Shown here piece after piece: positions 55,616-64,000 of a stretch of DNA of 64,000 nucleotides. The stretch is from Frateuria terrea (GTDB taxonomy: Bacteria > Pseudomonadota > Gammaproteobacteria > Xanthomonadales > Rhodanobacteraceae). Numbering within the stretch: position 1 is the first letter of the stretch; every line of letters starts with the position of its first letter. The stretch spans positions 62,001-126,000 of the forward strand of contig NZ_FOXL01000006.1 in NCBI RefSeq assembly GCF_900115705.1, written 5' to 3'. The notes under the pieces were generated by a model. It was not told where the DNA came from, ran no database searches, and saw only the letters and a program-made list of their open reading frames with translations. Made by a program: the position numbers and the translations under genes.

Positions 55616-56563
55616 GTGAGTATCGCCACCCCCTACGCCAACCTCACCCCCGACCTCGTCCTCGACGCCGTGGGCGCCTGCGGCCTGTGGCCGGACGGCC
55701 GCCTGCTCGCGCTCAACAGCTACGAGAACCGCGTCTGGCAGGTCGGCATCGAGGACGGCGCGCCGGTGATCGCCAAGTTCTACCGGCCGGGCCGCTGGAG
55801 CGACGCGGCGATCGCCGAGGAGCACGCCTTCGCCCTCGAACTGGCTGCGGACGAACTCCCGGTGGTGGCGCCGCAGGCGTTCGGCGGACGCACCCTGCTC
55901 GCCCACGGCGGCTACCGCTACGCGCTCTACCCGCGCCGCGGTGGCCGCGCGCCCTCGCTGGAGTCGGCCGAGCAACTGCAATGGCTGGGACGCCTGATCG
56001 CACGCCTGCACGTGGTCGGTTCGCGCGCGCCGTTCGAGCACCGCGAGCGCATCGACCGCGCCACGCTGATCGAGCGGCCAGCGCGGGCGGTGCAGGCCTC
56101 GCCGCTGTTGCCGCCGCACCTGGCCGACGCCTACCGCGCCGCCGTGCGCCGGCTCGATGAGGCGGTCACTGCGCGGATGGAGGCGATCGGCCCCCTACGC
56201 CAGCTGCGCCTCCACGGCGACTGCCATCCCGGCAACCTGCTGTGGACCGACGACGGCCCGCACTTCGTCGACCTCGACGACGCGCGCACGGGTCCGGCGG
56301 TGCAGGACCTGTGGATGCTCGCGCATGACGACGCTGCCATGGACGCTCTGCTGGAGGGCTATACCAGCATGCGCGACTTCGACCCAGGCGAGCTTGCGTT
56401 CATCCCCGCATTGCGCGCCATGCGCCAGGTCCACCACGCCGGCTGGATCGCCGCCCGCTGGGCCGATCCGGCCTTCCCCGCGGCCTTCCCGTTCGCCGCC
56501 GAACCGCGCTGGTGGGAGCAGCACCTGGCCGACCTGCACGAGCTGGCCGACCCGCTGGGCTGA
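55616..56563 (+). CDS. srkA: Stress response kinase SrkA (YihE-type)
   Basis: Ser/Thr kinase of the APH-like fold, 315 residues. ALNSYENRVWQVG and VIAKFYRPGRW are the N-lobe with the ATP-binding lysine. LHGDCHPGNLLW is the catalytic loop (Asp in HGD) and VDLDDA the metal-binding motif. In E. coli SrkA protects against stress-induced death. GTG start at 55616. Confidence 0.93.
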   Translation: MSIATPYANLTPDLVLDAVGACGLWPDGRLLALNSYENRVWQVGIEDGAPVIAKFYRPGRWSDAAIAEEHAFALELAADELPVVAPQAFGGRTLLAHGGYRYALYPRRGGRAPSLESAEQLQWLGRLIARLHVVGSRAPFEHRERIDRATLIERPARAVQASPLLPPHLADAYRAAVRRLDEAVTARMEAIGPLRQLRLHGDCHPGNLLWTDDGPHFVDLDDARTGPAVQDLWMLAHDDAAMDALLEGYTSMRDFDPGELAFIPALRAMRQVHHAGWIAARWADPAFPAAFPFAAEPRWWEQHLADLHELADPLG

Positions 56564-56632
56564 GGCGCAGACGGCGCGCCGCAAAATCGGCACACTGCGC
56601 GCTCCGCCAACCGTGTCCCGGAAACATCCCGC

Positions 56633-57067
56633 ATGCGCAGCTTCCTCTTCCGCCTGATCGGCATCCTCGAAATCGCCGGTGGCCTGTACGGCGCTGCGGG
56701 CGCGCTGCGCCGGCTGCTTCTGATGGGCTCGACCTACGACGCTCTGCACGCGCTGCTGGCGTTGATCGCCTTCGGCTTCGTGCTGGTGGCAGGCGTGCTG
56801 CTGGTCGAGGGCAGCGAGCGCGGCGTGGCGTTCTCGCGCGTAGCGCAGCTGCTGCAGCTGCCGCTGCTGGCCACGCCGGTGTTCAGCTACGCGCTGCACG
56901 CGGGCGGCTTCCTGAACCTCTACACGACCTTGCACCTGGCGCGGCCGTGGCTGGACTGGAGCTTCGGCACGCAGGGGTTCGTGCTGGCGATCGCCGGACC
57001 GTCGGTGTCGCGCGTGGGCGTGAACCTGCTGGCGCTGGTGTCCTGGCTGGTGCTGAAGCTGCGATAG
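56633..57067 (+). CDS. Hypothetical membrane protein with four helices
   Basis: 144 residues; hydrophobic segments near 5-30, 38-62, 75-95 and 118-143. The start has basic residues (MRSFLFRLIG). It follows srkA by 69 nt and precedes rlmI by 36 nt, so all three may be cotranscribed. No family recognised. Confidence 0.65.
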   Translation: MRSFLFRLIGILEIAGGLYGAAGALRRLLLMGSTYDALHALLALIAFGFVLVAGVLLVEGSERGVAFSRVAQLLQLPLLATPVFSYALHAGGFLNLYTTLHLARPWLDWSFGTQGFVLAIAGPSVSRVGVNLLALVSWLVLKLR

Positions 57068-57103
57068 GTTCGGGCGCACGGCAGCGCCGGGTATCATGGC
57101 GCG

Positions 57104-58291
57104 ATGAACACCCCCGCCCCGCAGGACTCCGCCGCGCTGCCGCGCATCCGCCTCAAATCCGATCGCTCCCCGGGCCATCCCTGGGTGTGGTCGGCGCAGG
57201 TGTACAAGCCTGAACAGCGGCTGCCGCCGGGCAGCGTGGTCGAGGTGGTGGACAGCAAGGACCGCTTCGTCGGCCGCGGGTTCTGGAATGGCCACGCGCG
57301 CATCGCGTTGCGCCTGCTCACGAACCGTCCCGCCGAAGCGATCGACGCGGCCTGGATCGCCGACCGCATCGCCCGTGCCGTGCAGCTGCGCCGCGAGCTG
57401 CTGCAGCTGGACCGCGCCAGCGACGCCTGGCGCGTGGTGCACAGCGAGGGTGACGGCCTGTCCGGTCTGGTGGTGGACCGCTACGCCGACATCCTGGTGA
57501 TCGAGTACTTCGCCGCCGGCATGTGGAAGTTCCGCGAGGCGATCCACGCCGCGCTGCTGGAACACTTCCCCGGCGCGCGGCTGTACTGGTTCGCCGAGAG
57601 CCACGTGCAGAAGCAGGAATCCTTCGATTGCCGCAGCCCCGAGCCGCCGGCGCCGGTCGAGGTGCATGAGCATGGCCTGGCTTTCCACGCTGCGCCGGGC
57701 TATGGCCACAAGACCGGCTTCTTCGCCGACCAGCGCGAGAACCGCCGCCGCTTCGCCGAACTGGCCCGCGGCCGACGCGTGCTCGACCTGTGCTGCAATT
57801 CCGGTGGCTTTGCGGTGCACGCGATGGCTGCGGGCGCGCGCGAAGCGACCGGCGTGGACATGGATGCCGGCATCCTGGAGATCGCGCGCGCCAATGCCGC
57901 GGCCAACGATCTGGCGGTGCAGTTCGAGCAGGCCGACATCTTCGACTGGTTGCGCCAGGCCGTGGCCAACGGCGAGCAGTACGACGCGGTGATCCTCGAT
58001 CCGGCCAAACTGACCCGCGACCGCAGCAAGGTGTTCGACGCGCTCAAGAAGTATTTCGCGATGAACCGGCTGGCGCTGGACGTGATTCCGCCCGGCGGCC
58101 TGCTGCTGACCTGCTCGTGCACCGGGCTGGTCGCCGAGGCGGATTTCCTGGAGATGCTGCGCCGCGTGGCGCTCAACGCCGGCCGCGAGATCCAGGTGCT
58201 GCAGATGGCCGGCGCCGGCGCCGACCATCCGGTGCGCGCCGACGTTCCGGAAGGCCGCTACCTCAAGGCAGTGTTCTGCCGGGTGGACTGA
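57104..58291 (+). CDS. rlmI: 23S rRNA m5C1962 methyltransferase RlmI-like
   Basis: 395 residues with an N-terminal PUA domain (SDRSPGHPWVWSAQVYKPEQ) and a SAM-binding domain: VLDLCCNSGGFAVHAMAAGA, TGVDMDAGILEIARANAA, DAVILDPAKLTRDRSKVF and the catalytic-cysteine motif LLTCSCTGLV. E. coli RlmI methylates C1962 of 23S rRNA. Length is normal for the family. Confidence 0.92.
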   Translation: MNTPAPQDSAALPRIRLKSDRSPGHPWVWSAQVYKPEQRLPPGSVVEVVDSKDRFVGRGFWNGHARIALRLLTNRPAEAIDAAWIADRIARAVQLRRELLQLDRASDAWRVVHSEGDGLSGLVVDRYADILVIEYFAAGMWKFREAIHAALLEHFPGARLYWFAESHVQKQESFDCRSPEPPAPVEVHEHGLAFHAAPGYGHKTGFFADQRENRRRFAELARGRRVLDLCCNSGGFAVHAMAAGAREATGVDMDAGILEIARANAAANDLAVQFEQADIFDWLRQAVANGEQYDAVILDPAKLTRDRSKVFDALKKYFAMNRLALDVIPPGGLLLTCSCTGLVAEADFLEMLRRVALNAGREIQVLQMAGAGADHPVRADVPEGRYLKAVFCRVD

Positions 58292-58444
58292 GGTTCGCGG
58301 GCCCTCATCGAAACGCCAGTTTGGCCTGCTCGTCGCGGTCATCGGGCGTAAGCCGGGCGTTGCCCAGGATTCCCCCGACATGTAGCGGTGCGCGTTCGCG
58401 CGACCGATGCGCCTCTATCGGGAGTGCGTGGAACGCCCGCACAC

Positions 58445-59638
58445 TCAGCCGTCGTGCGAAATGCACCCGCGCAGCGAAGCGGGGTCGAATGGCCCCGGCT
58501 GGGCGATCAACGCCCGCGCGGCATCGATCTGGCCCCATACGTTCCACAGCAGTACGCCGCGCACGCGGCCGTCGTCGAGGTAGTAGACGACGCCCTTGCG
58601 GTGCGGCTCGCTCCAGTCCTCGACAAGCTCCAGGCGCGCGTCGAGCAAGCCCACCGCCTCATAGCCGAGATCGAACAGGTCCGAGTAGAAATACGGCAGC
58701 GTCGTGTACTCCCCGCCGGCGCCGGCCATCGCGCGGCCGGCGTGCGCACCCATCTCGACCGCCGCGTTCTCGTGTTCGACCCGCAGGCGCCGGCCCAGTG
58801 ACGGACTGAAGAAACTGGCCAGGTCGCCTGCGGCCCAGATGTCCGGATCGCTGGTGCGCAACTGGCCATCGACCACTACGCCATCGGCCACGTCCAATCC
58901 AGCCCACTCCGCCAGGGCAGTATCGGGGATGACCCCCAGGCCGGCGACCACCGCGTCCGCGCGCAGGCGGCGGCCATCGGAGAGCACCAGCTCGACGCCC
59001 TCCTTGCCGGCACGGCCGTCGACCACCTTGACGCCGGGCAGCAGCTCGATGCCGCGCTCGCGGTAGTAGTCGTCCAGGAAGGTCGCCAGCGCGGGTGGAT
59101 AGCGGCCGCTGCCGATCGATCCAGCCGGGAACAGCATGCTCACCTCGCAACCCACGCCGGCAAGCGAGGCGGCCAGTTCGCTGCCGATGAAGCCGCCACC
59201 GACCACCGCGATGCGTGCGCCGGCTACGGCCAGGCGGCGCAACTGACGGTAGTCGTCGACGGTGCGGAAATCGATCACGCGGTCGCTGCCGGCGAAGGGC
59301 AAGCGCCGCGGCGTGGCGCCGGTGGCCAGCAGCAGGCGGCGATAGCGCCAGCTGTCGCCATGGTCGTCGTGCGCGCAGTGCCGGTCGCGGTCGAGCGTCT
59401 GCATGCGGCGGCCCAGATGCAGCTCGGCACCGCTGGCAGCGGTGCCCAGGTCGATCGACGCCAGCGTCCTGTCACCTTTCCACAGCGCCTTGGACAAGGG
59501 CGGCCGTTCGTAAGGCGGCGCGGCCTCCGCACCCACGATGCCGATACTCGCCGCGGCATCATGGGCACCGATCGCCTTGGCTGCCGCATCGGCGGCCATG
59601 CCGCCGCCGACGATCAGGTAGTCGTATGCGTATTCCAT
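58445..59638 (-). CDS. FAD-dependent NAD(P)H oxidoreductase (AIF/ferredoxin-reductase type)
   Basis: 397 residues from the ATG at 59638; an upstream ATG at 59662 would add eight. FAD motif YDYLIVGGGMAADAAAKAIG, NAD motif IAVVGGGFIGSELAASLAG and DIWAAGDLASFFSP give the two-dinucleotide-fold architecture. The C-terminal domain (FDLGYEAVGLLD, VLLWNVWGQIDAARALI) resembles apoptosis-inducing-factor-like enzymes. The electron acceptor is not known. No ferredoxin gene adjoins it. Confidence 0.87.
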   Translation of the reverse strand: MEYAYDYLIVGGGMAADAAAKAIGAHDAAASIGIVGAEAAPPYERPPLSKALWKGDRTLASIDLGTAASGAELHLGRRMQTLDRDRHCAHDDHGDSWRYRRLLLATGATPRRLPFAGSDRVIDFRTVDDYRQLRRLAVAGARIAVVGGGFIGSELAASLAGVGCEVSMLFPAGSIGSGRYPPALATFLDDYYRERGIELLPGVKVVDGRAGKEGVELVLSDGRRLRADAVVAGLGVIPDTALAEWAGLDVADGVVVDGQLRTSDPDIWAAGDLASFFSPSLGRRLRVEHENAAVEMGAHAGRAMAGAGGEYTTLPYFYSDLFDLGYEAVGLLDARLELVEDWSEPHRKGVVYYLDDGRVRGVLLWNVWGQIDAARALIAQPGPFDPASLRGCISHDG

Positions 59639-59758
59639 GTGGCCGCTCCCATGGCTGCTCACCGGCCATCATGCGCCGGTTTGCGCGACGCGGGCGCCAC
59701 GCTGGTGCAAAGCCGCGTGCACGCCGCCTTGATCGAGGCCGCCGCCACACTCGCATCG

Positions 59759-60829
59759 ATGAACAGCAGCCCCATCGATGTCGACCCGGCCCTGCGCGCG
59801 CAGGCGCGTGCGGCCGGCCTGGTCTACGTCAGCGATGTGCAGCCGGGCATTCGCCGACTGCGCCGAGGCAGGCATTTCAGCTACCGCGACGCGGATGGCC
59901 AACCGGTCACCGACAAGGCCGAACTGGCACGCATCCGCGCACTGGCCATTCCGCCCGCCTACGAGGATGTGTGGATCTGCGCCAACCCCGATGGCCACCT
60001 GCAGGCCACCGGCCGCGATGCGCGCGGGCGCAAGCAGTATCGCTACCACCCGGACTGGCGCGCGCTGCGCGACGACGGCAAGTTCGATCGCATCCTGGCC
60101 TTCGGCGCCGCGCTGCCGAAGCTGCGTCGGCGCACCCGCCGCGACCTCGGGCTGCCCGGCCTGTCGCGCGAAAAGGTCCTGGCGCTGCTGGTGCGCCTGC
60201 TGGACGAGACGCTGATCCGCGTCGGCAACGAAGCCTACGCGCGCGACAACAAGAGCTATGGCCTGACCACGCTGCGCTCGCGCCACCTTCGCGTGGCGCG
60301 CGGCCGGTTGCGCTTCTGCTTTCGCGGCAAGAGCGGCCAGGAGCAGGAAGTCGAGCTGGACGACCGGCGGCTGGCGCGCATCGTGCGCCGCGTGCAGCAG
60401 TTGCCGGGGCAACGGCTGTTCCAGTACCTGGACGACCAGGGCGAGCGCCAGCCGATCGATTCGGGCATGGTCAACGACTACCTGCACGAGGCCTGCGGCG
60501 AGGTCTTCAGCGCCAAGGACTTCCGCACCTGGGGCGGCACCGCCCACGCCGCCGGCGTGCTGGCCTGCACGCCGTTGCCCGAAAAGGGCGGCGAACGCGC
60601 GCGCCGCCACGCGCTGGTGGAAGCGGTCAAACAGGTGGCCGCGGTGCTGGGCAATACGCCGGCCGTGTGCCGCAAGTCCTACATCCACCCCGAAGTGTTC
60701 GAAGGCTGGCGCGACGGCAGCCTGCACCGGGCGATCACCCCGGTCTGCGCCGGACAACCGCGCCAGCTGGAACGGGCCACGCTGCGCTTCCTGCGGCAGC
60801 GGCTGAAGCCGAAGCGTCGCGGCGGCTGA
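59759..60829 (+). CDS. DNA topoisomerase IB
   Basis: Poxvirus-like type IB topoisomerase of 356 residues that relaxes supercoils via a 3'-phosphotyrosine. The catalytic tyrosine is Tyr308 (CRKSYIHPEV); the family's other catalytic residues are probably Arg154 (TLIRVGNEAY), Lys191 (FRGKSGQE) and Arg256 (FRTWGGT). The N-terminal domain has FSYRDADGQPV and RYHPDWRALRDDGKF. ATG at 59759 chosen since upstream codons have no similarity. Found in many soil Proteobacteria. Confidence 0.93.
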   Translation: MNSSPIDVDPALRAQARAAGLVYVSDVQPGIRRLRRGRHFSYRDADGQPVTDKAELARIRALAIPPAYEDVWICANPDGHLQATGRDARGRKQYRYHPDWRALRDDGKFDRILAFGAALPKLRRRTRRDLGLPGLSREKVLALLVRLLDETLIRVGNEAYARDNKSYGLTTLRSRHLRVARGRLRFCFRGKSGQEQEVELDDRRLARIVRRVQQLPGQRLFQYLDDQGERQPIDSGMVNDYLHEACGEVFSAKDFRTWGGTAHAAGVLACTPLPEKGGERARRHALVEAVKQVAAVLGNTPAVCRKSYIHPEVFEGWRDGSLHRAITPVCAGQPRQLERATLRFLRQRLKPKRRGG

Positions 60830-60873
60830 GACGGCTGCGCGTAAACTGGGCGGGTAGCTGCCGGAACCCTGCC

Positions 60874-62313
60874 ATGCCCCTCGCCGACGTCCTCCTCGCC
60901 CTTCTGCTCCTGGCCACCTTCGGCGTCCTCGCGCTGCAAACGGTGCTGCTGCGCCGTGGCCGGCCCGACGAAGGCCTCGCCAGCCGCCTGGATGCGCTCA
61001 AGCACGATGGCGAGCGCCTCGAGCGCGCGCTGCGGGAGGAACAGCGCGCCGGCCGCGAAGAGCTGCAACAGGGCTTCGACCGCTTCCGCAACCACGTCGC
61101 CGAACAGCTTGGCGGCATGTCTGCCCAGCAGGCCGAGCGTATCGATGGTTTCGCGCAACGCCTGGACGCTCTCACCACGCGTACCGACGCCGGCCTGCAG
61201 GGCCTCGCCCAGCGCCTCGCCGAGGATGCCCGCAAGAGCCGCGAGGAGGTGAGCCTTACCCTCGCCCGCGCCGGTGAACAGCAACGTCAGCAGCTGGCCG
61301 CGCTCACCGCCGACAACGAAAAGCGCATGGGCGAAGTACGCACCACGCTGGAGGCGAGGCTCAAGGCTTTGCAGGACGACAACACGGCCAAGCTCGAACA
61401 GATGCGCGCCACCGTCGACGAGAAGCTGCAGAGCACGCTGGAAACGCGCCTGGGCCAGTCTTTCCAGCTGGTGTCCGAGCGGCTCGAAGCAGTGCAACGC
61501 GGCCTGGGCGAAATGCAGAGCCTGGCCAGCGGCGTGGGCGACCTCAAGCGCGTACTGAGCAATGTAAAGACGCGCGGCATCCTCGGCGAAGTGCAACTCG
61601 GCGCGCTGCTCGAGCAATTGATGACGCCCGAACAGTACGAATCGAACGTGGCGACCGTGCCTGACAGCAAGGAACGGGTCGAGTTCGCCATTCGCATGCC
61701 TGGCCAGCAGGACGGCGGGGTGCTTTACCTTCCGATCGACGCCAAGTTTCCTGTCGAGGACTACCAACGACTGCTCGATGCACAGGAGGCCGCAGACGTT
61801 GAAGCGGCTGCGTTGGCTGGTCGCGCACTGGAAGTACGCGTGCGGGAGGAGGCCAAGCGCATCAGATCCAAGTATGTCGCCGCCCCGCACACCACCGATT
61901 TCGCCGTACTGTTCCTGCCCACCGAGGGCCTGTATGCCGAAGTGATCCGACGCCCCGGCCTGTTCGAAATGCTGCAACGGGAGCACCGCGTGGTGGTCGC
62001 CGGACCGACTACGCTCAGCGCGCTGCTCAACAGCTTGCAGATGGGGTTCCGCACGCTGGCGATCGCCCAGCGCAGCTCCGAGGTCTGGAGCATCCTGGGG
62101 GCGGTCAAGACGGAATTCGGCAAGTTCGGCGGCATCCTCGAATCAGCGGTCAAGCAGGTGGACACTGTCCGCAACACGCTGCAGAAGGCCTCCGGCAAGA
62201 CCACGACCATCACGCGCAAGCTACGCGGCGTGGAGACGCTCTCGGGCGAGGTCACCCAGCAGCTACTTGGCCTGGCGCCCGAAGTCGACGACGTCGAGGA
62301 AGACGCGGTCTGA
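60874..62313 (+). CDS. rmuC: DNA recombination protein RmuC
   Basis: 479 residues. One N-terminal membrane helix (about 4-25) is followed by a long coiled coil (about 35-220) and the RmuC nuclease-like domain (RGILGEVQLGALLEQLMTPE; LYLPIDAKFPVEDYQRLLDA; TTDFAVLFLPTEGLYAEV). RmuC limits inversions between short inverted repeats in E. coli. It follows the topoisomerase gene by 44 nt and precedes a repeat region. Confidence 0.95.
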   Translation: MPLADVLLALLLLATFGVLALQTVLLRRGRPDEGLASRLDALKHDGERLERALREEQRAGREELQQGFDRFRNHVAEQLGGMSAQQAERIDGFAQRLDALTTRTDAGLQGLAQRLAEDARKSREEVSLTLARAGEQQRQQLAALTADNEKRMGEVRTTLEARLKALQDDNTAKLEQMRATVDEKLQSTLETRLGQSFQLVSERLEAVQRGLGEMQSLASGVGDLKRVLSNVKTRGILGEVQLGALLEQLMTPEQYESNVATVPDSKERVEFAIRMPGQQDGGVLYLPIDAKFPVEDYQRLLDAQEAADVEAAALAGRALEVRVREEAKRIRSKYVAAPHTTDFAVLFLPTEGLYAEVIRRPGLFEMLQREHRVVVAGPTTLSALLNSLQMGFRTLAIAQRSSEVWSILGAVKTEFGKFGGILESAVKQVDTVRNTLQKASGKTTTITRKLRGVETLSGEVTQQLLGLAPEVDDVEEDAV

Positions 62314-62321
62314 TGCAAATT

Positions 62322-62459
62322 GCGCCCTTTCCTCCGCAGAGGAGGTTGGGGTGAGGGGGCGCTCTTGCGAAGAGCCGATCCGCGCGCTCTCGTTCGTTCG
62401 CAAAAGCGCAGCAGCCACCTTCCCCGCGAACCCAACCCTTACCCAAACCCTTCCCGGTT
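62322..62459. repeat. Palindromic repeat cluster before folE (family A with partner)
   Basis: First unit: GCGCCC (62322-62327) pairs with GGGCGC (62357-62362) around CCTCC/GGAGG. Then a TTGCGAA/TTCGCAA hairpin (62365-62371 with 62397-62403) with an AGAGC/GCTCT extension. Finally a reversed unit rich in CCCAACCC and CCCTTCCCGG (62430-62459). It fills most of the 251-nt gap between rmuC and folE. Confidence 0.6.
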
Positions 62460-62564
62460 TTCGATATAGGACGGGCTTCCGAATCGGCGAGCTTTACACA
62501 TGGTCAAGCGGCATCACGTGGCAGCGGACGCTAAACTGTCACGTCCGCAAGCCGAGGCATCCGC

Positions 62565-63164
62565 ATGAGCGACCCCAGCACCCCCAACGACGTCACCCAG
62601 GCCCAGGCCGAGGAAGCCGTACGCACGCTGCTGCGCTGGGCCGGCGACGACCCCTCCCGCGAAGGGCTGCTGGACACGCCGCGGCGCGTGGCCAAGGCGT
62701 ATCGCGACTGGTTCTCCGGGTATGCCGACGATCCGTCCGAATTCCTCAAGCGCACCTTCAAGGAGGTCGAGGGCTACGACGAAATGGTGGTGCTGCGCGA
62801 CATCGAGTTCGAGAGCCATTGCGAACACCACATGGCGCCGATCATCGGCCGCGCCCACGTCGGCTACCTGCCGACCAACCGCGTGGTCGGCATCAGCAAG
62901 CTCGCCCGCGTGGTCGAGGGCTACGCGCGCCGCTTCCAGGTGCAGGAGAAGCTCACCGCGCAGATCGCCCACTGCATCCAGGAACATCTCAGGCCCGCCG
63001 GCGTGGCGGTGGTGATCGATGCCAGCCACGAGTGCATGACCACCCGCGGCGTGCACAAGCGAGGCGTGTCGATGGTCACCAGCCAGATGCTCGGCGCCTT
63101 CCGCGACGACGCGCGTACCCGGGCGGAGTTCCTGCAGTTCATCGGGATCCACGGCGCCCGTTGA
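62565..63164 (+). CDS. folE: GTP cyclohydrolase I
   Basis: Converts GTP to dihydroneopterin triphosphate for folate (and possibly queuosine or biopterin). 199 residues. [20 protein letters not shown] holds the zinc cysteine and histidines, [20 protein letters not shown], and [14 protein letters not shown] supplies the other zinc ligands. Zinc-dependent (type IA) form, normal length. Confidence 0.98.
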   Translation: MSDPSTPNDVTQAQAEEAVRTLLRWAGDDPSREGLLDTPRRVAKAYRDWFSGYADDPSEFLKRTFKEVEGYDEMVVLRDIEFESHCEHHMAPIIGRAHVGYLPTNRVVGISKLARVVEGYARRFQVQEKLTAQIAHCIQEHLRPAGVAVVIDASHECMTTRGVHKRGVSMVTSQMLGAFRDDARTRAEFLQFIGIHGAR

Positions 63165-63219
63165 AGTTTCGCCGGCTTCGGCCGCTACAGGGGGCGCGAT
63201 TCCAACGGCCCCTCCCCAC

Positions 63220-64000
63220 GTGCGTTTCGACCTTGCCACCCTCAGCCTGCTCGGCGCCCTGCAGGCGCTGCTGCTTGCGCCGCTGCTGCTGGTGGCCACG
63301 CGTGCCTACACCGGCCGTGCGCGCACCAGCCTGCGCATCTGGGGCACGGTGCTGCTTTTGCAGTCGCTGGGCTGGCTGCTGGCCGCGCTGCGCGGGCAGG
63401 TCAGCGACTGGTGGTCGATCGTGCTGGCCAACGGCGTACTGATCGTGTCCTACGCCGAAACCGCGCGCGCGTTGCGGCTGCTGCTGGGCGTGCCGCAGCG
63501 GCGGGCCTGGCTGGCCGCGATCGGCCTGGCCGCGTGGCTGGGCATCGCCTGGTTCGGCATCGTGCAGCCGGATTACCGCACGCGCGTGTGCATTGCCGCC
63601 GCACTGGTGGGGTGCTACCTGGCCATGCTGCTGTGGCCGCTGCGCCACGCCCTGCGCTCCGGCGGCTCGACGGCGCAGCGTGTGATGCTGCTGGTGCTGG
63701 CCGGCGCCGCCGTGGCCTGGTGCCTGCGGCTGCGCGAGCTGGCCACGGTGCCGCAGGTCGGGCTGCTGCTGGCTACGCCCGCCAACGTCGTCAACATGGT
63801 CTACGGCACGCTGGAGCCGGTGTTCGCCAGCCTCGGGTTCCTGCTGATGTACAACGAGGCCGCGCAGGCCGAACTTCGTCGCCTGGCCCGCACCGATCCG
63901 CTCACCGGCATGCTCAACCGGCTGGCGCTGGACGAGGAGGGACAGCGGCTGTTCGGTGGCGGCGACGCACTGGCCGCCCTGATGCTCGATGCCGACCATT
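63220..64000 (+). CDS. Membrane-bound GGDEF diguanylate cyclase, truncated by the window
   Basis: Only the first 260 codons are present. The GTG at 63220 begins about six transmembrane helices (about 10-195), like other membrane-sensor GGDEF proteins. The cyclase domain starts at RLARTDPLTGMLNRLALDEEG and continues LMLDADH at the window edge; the GGDEF active-site loop itself lies beyond 64000. Whether it makes c-di-GMP depends on that missing part. Confidence 0.85.
   Translation, partial: MRFDLATLSLLGALQALLLAPLLLVATRAYTGRARTSLRIWGTVLLLQSLGWLLAALRGQVSDWWSIVLANGVLIVSYAETARALRLLLGVPQRRAWLAAIGLAAWLGIAWFGIVQPDYRTRVCIAAALVGCYLAMLLWPLRHALRSGGSTAQRVMLLVLAGAAVAWCLRLRELATVPQVGLLLATPANVVNMVYGTLEPVFASLGFLLMYNEAAQAELRRLARTDPLTGMLNRLALDEEGQRLFGGGDALAALMLDADH

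Noticed and set aside
59215-59758. Upstream extension of the topoisomerase IB gene
   Set aside because: The frame stays open but lies antisense to the oxidoreductase gene and lacks family similarity before the MNSSPID start.

Overview
The window is one continuous stretch of G+C-rich chromosome. It looks like a gammaproteobacterium of the Xanthomonadales (Lysobacterales) branch, most likely Rhodanobacteraceae or Xanthomonadaceae. That placement is an inference from gene content and order (groES-groEL with a CIRCE operator, cutA, dsbD-tlpA, aroQ-accB-accC-prmA, fis-purH, polA followed by a C-rich-loop small RNA, hemD-hemX-hemY). No rRNA or tRNA is present to confirm it.

Layout. 1-24.8 kb is mostly housekeeping: chaperonins, CutA, periplasmic thiol reduction (DsbD, TlpA-like), aroQ, acetyl-CoA carboxylase subunits, PrmA, Fis, PurH, DNA polymerase I, an sX13-like sRNA and the UvrD helicase. 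It ends with an ECF sigma/anti-sigma pair transcribed with a subtilisin-like lipoprotein. 25.1-33.4 kb is a tightly overlapping surface-polysaccharide operon: FdtA/QdtA-like ketoisomerase, NeuD-like acyltransferase, beta-propeller glycosidase-like protein, FemAB-like acyltransferase, DegT aminotransferase, Wzx flippase, GT2, Wzy polymerase and Wzz. The pair FdtA plus DegT points to a dTDP-3-amino-3,6-dideoxyhexose. 33.6-40.2 kb is a second same-strand operon: methyltransferase, ATZ/TRZ-type amidohydrolase, methyltransferase, B12-type radical SAM enzyme and two GT4 glycosyltransferases. Its product is unknown.

40.45-42.2 kb is a small integron cassette array with no integrase (a CALIN-like cluster). 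Three cassette genes are separated by two well-formed 60-bp attC sites with extrahelical bases. The third attC is truncated next to a possible IS3-type remnant. 42.4-48.3 kb holds a divergent unit: nucleotidyltransferase and radical SAM on the minus strand, HprK-like kinase and ABC exporter on the plus strand. These resemble accessory genes of peptide or polysaccharide maturation systems, but no core biosynthetic enzyme or proven precursor accompanies them. 48.4-64 kb returns to core functions: hemY/hemX/hemD, thioesterases, a rhodanese-fold protein lacking its cysteine, a ferredoxin-flavin reductase, SrkA, RlmI, topoisomerase IB, RmuC, FolE and a truncated GGDEF protein.

Two families of short palindromic (REP-like) repeats are scattered between genes. 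One paired copy sits in frame inside uvrD and adds about 36-38 residues; a copy of the other family forms the C-terminal tail of the Wzz-like protein.
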